Origin: Deltaproteobacteria bacterium
GTDB taxonomy: Bacteria > Desulfobacterota > Desulfobacteria > Desulfobacterales > JAUVKB01
NCBI GenBank assembly: GCA_030596405.1
Contig: JAUVKB010000089.1
Location: forward strand, 1 to 8,759
Direction: 5' to 3'
Length of the DNA: 8,759 nucleotides
A program made the position numbers and the translations under genes. Under the pieces are notes generated by a model that was given only the letters and a program-made list of their open reading frames with translations, ran no database searches and was not told where the DNA came from. Shown piece after piece: positions 5,801 to 8,759 of the stretch (within the stretch, counting starts at the first letter, position 1; each line of letters starts with the position of its first letter).

Positions 5801-7375
5801 TTTAATTACCGAATAGGCCAGGCCAGCGGAAATATCGGAGATGCTTGCTCCCTCACGCAGAGCCTGCTTGACCTTTGAGTTCATAAAAACCGTGCACCTT
5901 GTTCCAAGATCAAAAGGAGCGTTTTTTCCACAGGCTGTTTCGGCAAAATCGGCGATTTCATACCCCAAAGAACGGGCGAATGTTTCGATAAAAGAACCAC
6001 AGCCCGAAGAGCACGCTTCATTGACCTGAATATTTGATACGGCATGGCCGCTGATATAGATCGCTTTCATATCCTGGCCGCCGATATCTAAAATAAAAGA
6101 GACCTCATTATCAAAACGCCTGGCCGCCCTGTAATGCGCCATGGTTTCGACCACGCCGTCGTCTAATCCAAATGCCGCCCTGGCCAGATCTTCTCCATAA
6201 CCGGTGGCGGCCGTCCGCACGATACGCGGCATGAAACCGATTTTAATAAATTTTTCTCTGAATACGGCCAATCCTTCTTTAACCGCACGAATAGGGTCTC
6301 CGTTATTGGGACAGTAATGCCCGAGCACGAATCTTCCACTGTCGTCGGCAAGTACAAGCTTGGTTGTGGTAGAGCCTGAATCTATGCCCAAAAAAAGATC
6401 TTTATCTTTTACTTTTGCCGGATTGATTTTTGCCACCTTGTTTTTTGAATGTTTTTTTTCCCATGAGTCAAATTCTGCGGCATTTTCAAACAGAGGTGGA
6501 AGCCTTTTCGTACCTTTGTTACTTTTTTTAACTCCTCTTGTTTTCTGCAAAGACAATATATCCCTGATTTTGACCACGCGGGTTTGTCCGTCCCGGGCAA
6601 TGGCCGCCCCCATGGCCGGGATAAGTTCCGGGTGGTCCGGAATAATCAGATCGTCTATATTGTCAAGGTTGATAATTTTTATAAATGCGGTGCGGAGCGC
6701 CGGAGAAAATGTGAGAGGACCGCCGCCCATGAGTATTTTTTTTTCGATATCTCTCCCGCGGGAAAGACCGCTTATTACCTGCAGCGCCACTGAATGGAAT
6801 ACGGATGCAGCTACGTCTTCTTTAGACACGTCGTGGCTCAATAAGGCCTGAACGTCGGTTTTGGCAAAAACTCCGCACCTGGATGCAATCGGATAAACAG
6901 AAACCGCTTTTTGCGCCAGATCGTCAAATTCTGAAACCGGCACATTCAAAAGCACGGCCATCTGATCGATAAAAGCGCCGGTGCCTCCTGCACAGCTTCC
7001 GTTCATCCTGATATCAGGACGGAAATGGTCATCAAAAAATATTATCTTGGAGTCTTCTCCGCCTACCTCTATAAAGGTTCTGACTTCGGGATAGTCTTTT
7101 TTTATCAGATGTGCGGACGCCACTACTTCCTGAACAAAGGGGAAATCAAAGGTTTCGGCAACTCCCATTCCAGCGGAACCGGTAACAGCCAGATCGAGAT
7201 TTACATCGCCTGTTTCGCTTAAAGCTTCCTGAAAAATAGCGAGTACGGTTTCCTCTGTTTTAGCTTGATGACGACGATAGCGGGCAAAAACCATGTTGCC
7301 GCGGCCGTTAAATATCACGAGCTTTGCGGTTGTAGAACCTATGTCAAGACCGGCTGAATATATATTTTTCTGCAT
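2873..7375 (-). CDS. Giant acyl-CoA dehydratase activase fusion: two BcrA/BadF/HgdC ATPase domains plus duplicated HgdB/DUF2229-like modules
   Basis: This is a 1500-residue cytoplasmic protein, numbered from the ATG at 7375. A TTG at 7384 that overlaps the HD stop would add 3 residues. Domain 1 (about 5-265) is an ASKHA-fold activase: phosphate loop DIGSTTAK (11-18), VGGEDSK (104-110), and cluster-type Cys128 (NGSCAGGTG) and Cys167 (SRCGVFAK). Domain 2 (about 327-590) repeats this: GIDSGSTTTK (330-339), DIGGQDMK (430-437), Cys455 (NEACSSGCGS) and Cys494 (TRCTVFM). A Lys-rich linker with a duplicated KPAKQI unit (about 593-605) leads to a Cys-rich motif, C633-x2-C636-x3-C640 plus C659. The rest resembles the DUF2229/HgdB-like D-component family (IPRC704, NIC749FPAK, FGC968GP, DMC1091YPA, QPFGC1389). 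HgdC-type activators use ATP and a [4Fe-4S] cluster to inject low-potential electrons into 2-hydroxyacyl-CoA dehydratases or benzoyl-CoA-reductase-like enzymes. The substrate is unknown and no separate dehydratase genes are in the window. Confidence 0.92.
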   Translation of the reverse strand: MQKNIYSAGLDIGSTTAKLVIFNGRGNMVFARYRRHQAKTEETVLAIFQEALSETGDVNLDLAVTGSAGMGVAETFDFPFVQEVVASAHLIKKDYPEVRTFIEVGGEDSKIIFFDDHFRPDIRMNGSCAGGTGAFIDQMAVLLNVPVSEFDDLAQKAVSVYPIASRCGVFAKTDVQALLSHDVSKEDVAASVFHSVALQVISGLSRGRDIEKKILMGGGPLTFSPALRTAFIKIINLDNIDDLIIPDHPELIPAMGAAIARDGQTRVVKIRDILSLQKTRGVKKSNKGTKRLPPLFENAAEFDSWEKKHSKNKVAKINPAKVKDKDLFLGIDSGSTTTKLVLADDSGRFVLGHYCPNNGDPIRAVKEGLAVFREKFIKIGFMPRIVRTAATGYGEDLARAAFGLDDGVVETMAHYRAARRFDNEVSFILDIGGQDMKAIYISGHAVSNIQVNEACSSGCGSFIETFARSLGYEIADFAETACGKNAPFDLGTRCTVFMNSKVKQALREGASISDISAGLAYSVIKNSLYKVLKLRDAESLGNKIVVQGGTFRNNAVLRAFELLIKKEVVRPDIPALMGAYGAALTALYNHFAKPAKQIKPAKQIKSEPKKSTRFNALEQTDLKIDFTKKELQCNGCENRCPVIRLTFANGNRFFTGNRCERYFSNNPETKKAGTNLVAEKLKLLFDRQMEPEGAPILTFGIPRCLNMYENFPFWSAFLTTCGFKVVLSSVSDSKLFEKGATTVMSENICFPAKLAHGHIFDLLDPNLSNRGVDRIFYPNVVYEKKEYTDTLNSFNCPVVTGYPDVLKSAIDPEGKYNIPFDNPAVGFQDTGLLKKQLRHFFKQFGVDYRTVAKGVEKGLAEQEKFRKKLIDQALALITKAKNQGRMVVVLAGRPYHIDPLVNHGIPNLLTGMGVDVISEDAVPFDKNRSLADVNVLTQWEYANRLYAAAKWTGKNNGIELVHLISFGCGPDAVTSDEVREIITSSGKIYTLLKMDEITNLGAVRIRLRSMLEAVKENRSGFKDAKKNKKKTTRVFMPKDKKRTLIAPYFSPFYSPLLPSVFKPLGYRLDVLPPQDKASVEFGLKHVNNDMCYPAVLVAGDIIKAFKSGRYDPENTSVILTQTGGQCRASSYVSLIRKGLAAAGLDDVPVIAISNEDINPQPGFLIDKKEMFKRMALGVIFTDPLAQMYLAIVAREKIPGTSKALHARYLSEMEAGIEKADYHYLLKVLERATADFNAIEIRSRPVPKIGVVGEIFVKYNFFSNGNIIEWLSLHGVEVMLPCLQNFFIQSFVNKDIDQKMFFKHSPALVDSLKNKLVDIYVHYHLFQVDRVMRQFRFYRKSFNLKELAEITGEVVNLTNQFGEGWLLTAEMIAMLNEGIENIVCLQPFGCIANHITGRGLEKKLKQMYPYFNLLPLDMDAGASEVNILNRLHFMVIASKEDMAHGVNKASATQKARPFYVPRIWPSDPAVFNNYISPEFEKWKSWVSELGLWKKASNLIRK
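5561..5596. repeat. Perfect 18-bp tandem duplication inside the activase fusion gene
   Basis: Two identical adjacent 18-base units (5561-5578 and 5579-5596) begin TTTTATCTGTTTAGCCGG on the plus strand, and three further bases also match. The period is a multiple of three, so it encodes two in-frame KPAKQI hexapeptides in the basic linker between the second ATPase domain and the Cys-rich segment. Perfect DNA identity suggests a recent duplication or an unstable site that could vary in copy number among strains. Confidence 0.9.
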
Positions 7376-7380
7376 TTCTT

Positions 7381-7836
7381 TCAATTTGTGTTGTTTTTCC
7401 CGTCTCTTTTTTTAACCCTTAAATAATCTTTCATGGAACAGAATGTATCCACCATTGAGACCACAAACGATTCCATATAAAGGGGTGGAATAACAGTAAG
7501 CGGCCACATATGTTTTTTGATAATATCTTCTTCCTTTTTGGAAAGAAAGGTGACTTTACGCGCATTTTTAAGGGCGATATTATGATGTCTTAAGCCGTGA
7601 AGCCTTGGACCTTCGCGCAGCCAGTCATAAAAAAACAGATCGTGCAGCAATGCGCCCCGTGTTATGGCCCTGCAGTCCAAAGACAGACGTTTGCCCCAGA
7701 CAAAGCTTAGCCAGGCCACCTCTTTAACATGCTCCAGTCTGGTTTTCCCCCTGTGGTGATTATACAGCTCAAGAGACTGTACCATCGGATCTTCAAGCAA
7801 TGGAGCTATCGTATCATAAAACTCGTTTTTCATCAT
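7381..7836 (-). CDS. HD-domain protein (predicted metal-dependent phosphohydrolase)
   Basis: This is a 151-residue soluble protein. The metal-binding HD pattern is visible: His36 (RLEHVKEV), His65-Asp66 (GALLHDLFFYDW), His80/His84-85 (LHGLRHHN), His109 (KKHMWPL) and Asp130 (SMVDTFCSMKDYL). This fits the compact HD hydrolase fold, which usually acts on nucleotides or other phosphate compounds; no substrate can be assigned. No membrane segment or partner output domain is seen. The gene starts at ATG 7836, where ATGA overlaps the stop of the upstream membrane protein gene (4 bases, 7833-7836). It ends with TGA at 7383-7381, 5 bases before the activase ATG. The overlap implies translational coupling with the membrane protein, so a membrane-anchored pair is likely. 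A second ATG directly follows the first (7833). Only a weak AAAGG site is upstream, as expected for a coupled start. Confidence 0.88.
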   Translation of the reverse strand: MMKNEFYDTIAPLLEDPMVQSLELYNHHRGKTRLEHVKEVAWLSFVWGKRLSLDCRAITRGALLHDLFFYDWLREGPRLHGLRHHNIALKNARKVTFLSKKEEDIIKKHMWPLTVIPPLYMESFVVSMVDTFCSMKDYLRVKKRDGKNNTN

Positions 7837-8369
7837 GTCTTGCCTTTATTTTTTACGCACATAAAACGTCTGCTTAATACTTTAGCAAAATCGATAATCA
7901 TCATCAGCAAAACTATTGACAAAAAAAGCCCTTTGGCATCGCACGGCAGCCGGTCAAGAAAAGATTGATATGGGAAATAGACAAAAAATTCAAAGGCAAA
8001 AGCTAAAAGTATCCAGTAGATGGAAAATTTTGCGCATATATATCCTTTATACTGAAATCTTTGATCTGAATAGTCCCACAGGCGTATATGAAAAAAATAT
8101 TGCGCGATAAGTCCGGATGCCAGTTCAAGGCCGGTTGTTGCGATAAAATAGACTAAAGCCTTAACAATAAAACTGGACTCATGTGTCATTAAGACAGATT
8201 CGATCAATATGATAGAGCCTGTGCCGTAAAGAACAAGATACGGCCCCTTTAAAAGTCCCGGATTGACAAAACGCCTGTTATGCAGGGAACGATAAACAAC
8301 TTCAAGAACCCAGCCTAGAACAGAAAACAGGCAAAAAGAAAAGAGTATGTTTAAAATGGATATTTTCAT
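7833..8369 (-). CDS. PF06541-type integral membrane protein ('putative ABC transporter type IV', CmpB-like)
   Basis: This 178-residue protein has about five hydrophobic segments (roughly 5-24, 45-61, 67-90, 111-134, 145-166), so it sits in the cytoplasmic membrane. Family signatures are clear: LGWVLEVVYRSL (18-29), FVNPGLLKGPYLVLYGTGS (34-52), TGLELASGL (79-87), RLWDYS (96-101) and YKGYICAKFSIYW (107-119). The family is often labelled an ABC transporter permease, but no ATPase or solute-binding gene is present here, so that label is unsupported by context. Its stop codon overlaps the start of the HD gene (ATGA at 7833-7836), which points to a membrane protein/HD hydrolase pair. The ATG at 8369 follows a weak TAAGAG site. 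The gap to the helix-hairpin-helix gene is 53 bases. The biochemical role is not established. Confidence 0.87.
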   Translation of the reverse strand: MKISILNILFSFCLFSVLGWVLEVVYRSLHNRRFVNPGLLKGPYLVLYGTGSIILIESVLMTHESSFIVKALVYFIATTGLELASGLIAQYFFHIRLWDYSDQRFQYKGYICAKFSIYWILLAFAFEFFVYFPYQSFLDRLPCDAKGLFLSIVLLMMIIDFAKVLSRRFMCVKNKGKT

Positions 8370-8422
8370 ATTTTCTCTTATGGGTTAGCTGCAAAACAAA
8401 GCTTTTTACTTTGCGGCCGGTT

Positions 8423-8608
8423 TTAAAGAGAATATTTTTTTGTTTTTGCAACCGTTTTCGGCCCGACCCCTTTAATGCATGACAAGCTGTGCTCATCGAT
8501 CAACCCATTTTGGGCCCGAAGCTTAACTATTTCCTTGGCGATTTTATGACTTATGCCTAATTTGCTTTCGAGTTCATCAAGTGAAGCCTTATGAATATTT
8601 TTTTGCAT
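8423..8608 (-). CDS. Small helix-hairpin-helix (ComEA-like) protein
   Basis: This 61-residue protein matches the paired helix-hairpin-helix layout of ComEA C-terminal DNA-binding domains: N4-I-H-K-A-S-L-D-E-L, first hairpin LGISHKIAKEIV (17-28), LRAQNG (30-35), then second hairpin IKGVGPKTVAK (45-55). The GxG loops contact the DNA backbone non-specifically in this fold. Unlike ComEA, it lacks a signal or anchor helix, so it is probably cytoplasmic. It has one Cys (44). The start at ATG 8608 has no good ribosome site; the frame stays open upstream for 31 codons to a TAG at 8704-8702. Those codons could encode an N-terminal extension, but they hold no ATG, GTG or TTG start. The domain call is good. 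The start and the link to its neighbours are uncertain. Confidence 0.75.
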   Translation of the reverse strand: MQKNIHKASLDELESKLGISHKIAKEIVKLRAQNGLIDEHSLSCIKGVGPKTVAKTKKYSL

Positions 8609-8759
8609 TTCACTGTTTTTTGATTCCGCGTCCAGATAATCTATAATATCCCCAATAATCAGATACGTTTGGTAATTAAGGGAATTAAGGGTCGTTGATG
8701 ACTATGTCAACTTTCTATTTTCCGTTCTTCTGATAATTTTTGAAACAGCAGATGTTGAT
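8609..8759. other. Right-edge region without a confident gene
   Basis: About 150 bases upstream of the helix-hairpin-helix gene. On the minus strand all three frames end in short tails near the edge: a stop TAG at 8704-8702, a TGA near 8709 and a TAG near 8717. One of these may be the end of an upstream gene, but none can be chosen. A TTGACA (8710-8705) lies here with no good -10 at 16-18 bases. The 9-bp tandem repeat at 8674-8691 also lies here. Confidence 0.4.
8674..8691. repeat. Perfect 9-bp tandem repeat upstream of the helix-hairpin-helix gene
   Basis: AATTAAGGG occurs twice with no gap (8674-8682, 8683-8691). Read on the minus strand it is CCCTTAATT twice, 66-83 bases before the small gene's start. 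It may be a tandem binding site. It may also be coding, since in the open frame upstream of the ATG it gives LNS-LN. No function can be assigned. Confidence 0.6.

Noticed and set aside
6360..6851. 163-codon plus-strand open frame opposite the activase gene
   Set aside because: It lies wholly inside clearly conserved minus-strand ATPase coding sequence and shows no recognisable motif.
7833..8369. ABC importer system based on the CmpB-like permease label
   Set aside because: No Walker A/B ATPase or substrate-binding protein is encoded nearby; the family label is historical.
8372..8422. Possible terminator after the helix-hairpin-helix gene (CAAAG, 7-base loop, CTTTG, then TTTT)
   Set aside because: The stem is only five pairs with few G-C pairs, and the T tract is short and broken, so it is too weak to call.
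8682..8710. Sigma-70 promoter built on TTGACA at 8710-8705
   Set aside because: The hexamer 17 bases away is TAATTC, a poor -10, and 16- or 18-base spacing is no better.
8694..8711. Inverted repeat GTTGA...TCAAC as an operator
   Set aside because: Only five-base arms with an 8-base spacer, and it overlaps the lone TTGACA; expected by chance at this length.

Overview
The window reads as a compact bacterial gene cluster, with eight genes all on the minus strand. They are described here in transcription order, from right to left. Base composition is moderate. The dominant gene is an oxygen-sensitive type of enzyme, a BcrA/BadF/HgdC-like activase fused to 2-hydroxyacyl-CoA-dehydratase-like modules. 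A phosphoenolpyruvate synthase start lies at the far end. Together these suggest a strict anaerobe, perhaps a sulfate reducer or relative in the Desulfobacterota. That lineage call is inference from gene content only; no rRNA or lineage marker is present.

Layout from right to left: (1) about 150 bases with no confident gene, holding a perfect 9-bp tandem repeat; (2) a 61-residue helix-hairpin-helix protein (8608-8423); (3) a membrane protein of the PF06541 'CmpB' type (8369-7833), overlapping by 4 bases (4) a soluble HD-domain protein (7836-7381); (5) the giant 1500-residue activase/dehydratase-like fusion (7375-2873), starting 5 bases after the HD stop; (6) an Ala/Lys/Glu-rich helical LEA-like protein (2817-1678); (7) a patatin-like phospholipase (1621-638); (8) a universal stress protein (636-187) whose ribosome binding site lies in the last codons of the patatin gene; (9) the first 38 codons of phosphoenolpyruvate synthase (114 to beyond the left edge).

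Gaps between genes run from -4 to 72 bases. I see no convincing intrinsic terminator in any of them, so several or all genes may be co-transcribed. Two translational coupling points are clear (CmpB/HD and patatin/Usp). The left half (helical protein, patatin lipase, Usp, PEP synthase) looks like a stress, membrane-lipid and gluconeogenic-carbon group. The right half pairs a membrane protein and an HD hydrolase with a very large ATP-dependent electron-transfer protein.

The most interesting object is the fusion. It has two activase ATPase domains, each with its own cluster-binding Cys pair. A Cys-rich segment follows, and then a C-terminal half that itself appears to be a diverged twofold repeat. 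In principle one polypeptide could hold both the pseudo-dimeric ATP-driven electron donor and a pseudo-heterodimeric acceptor. No RNA gene, CRISPR array, insertion sequence or tRNA was seen.
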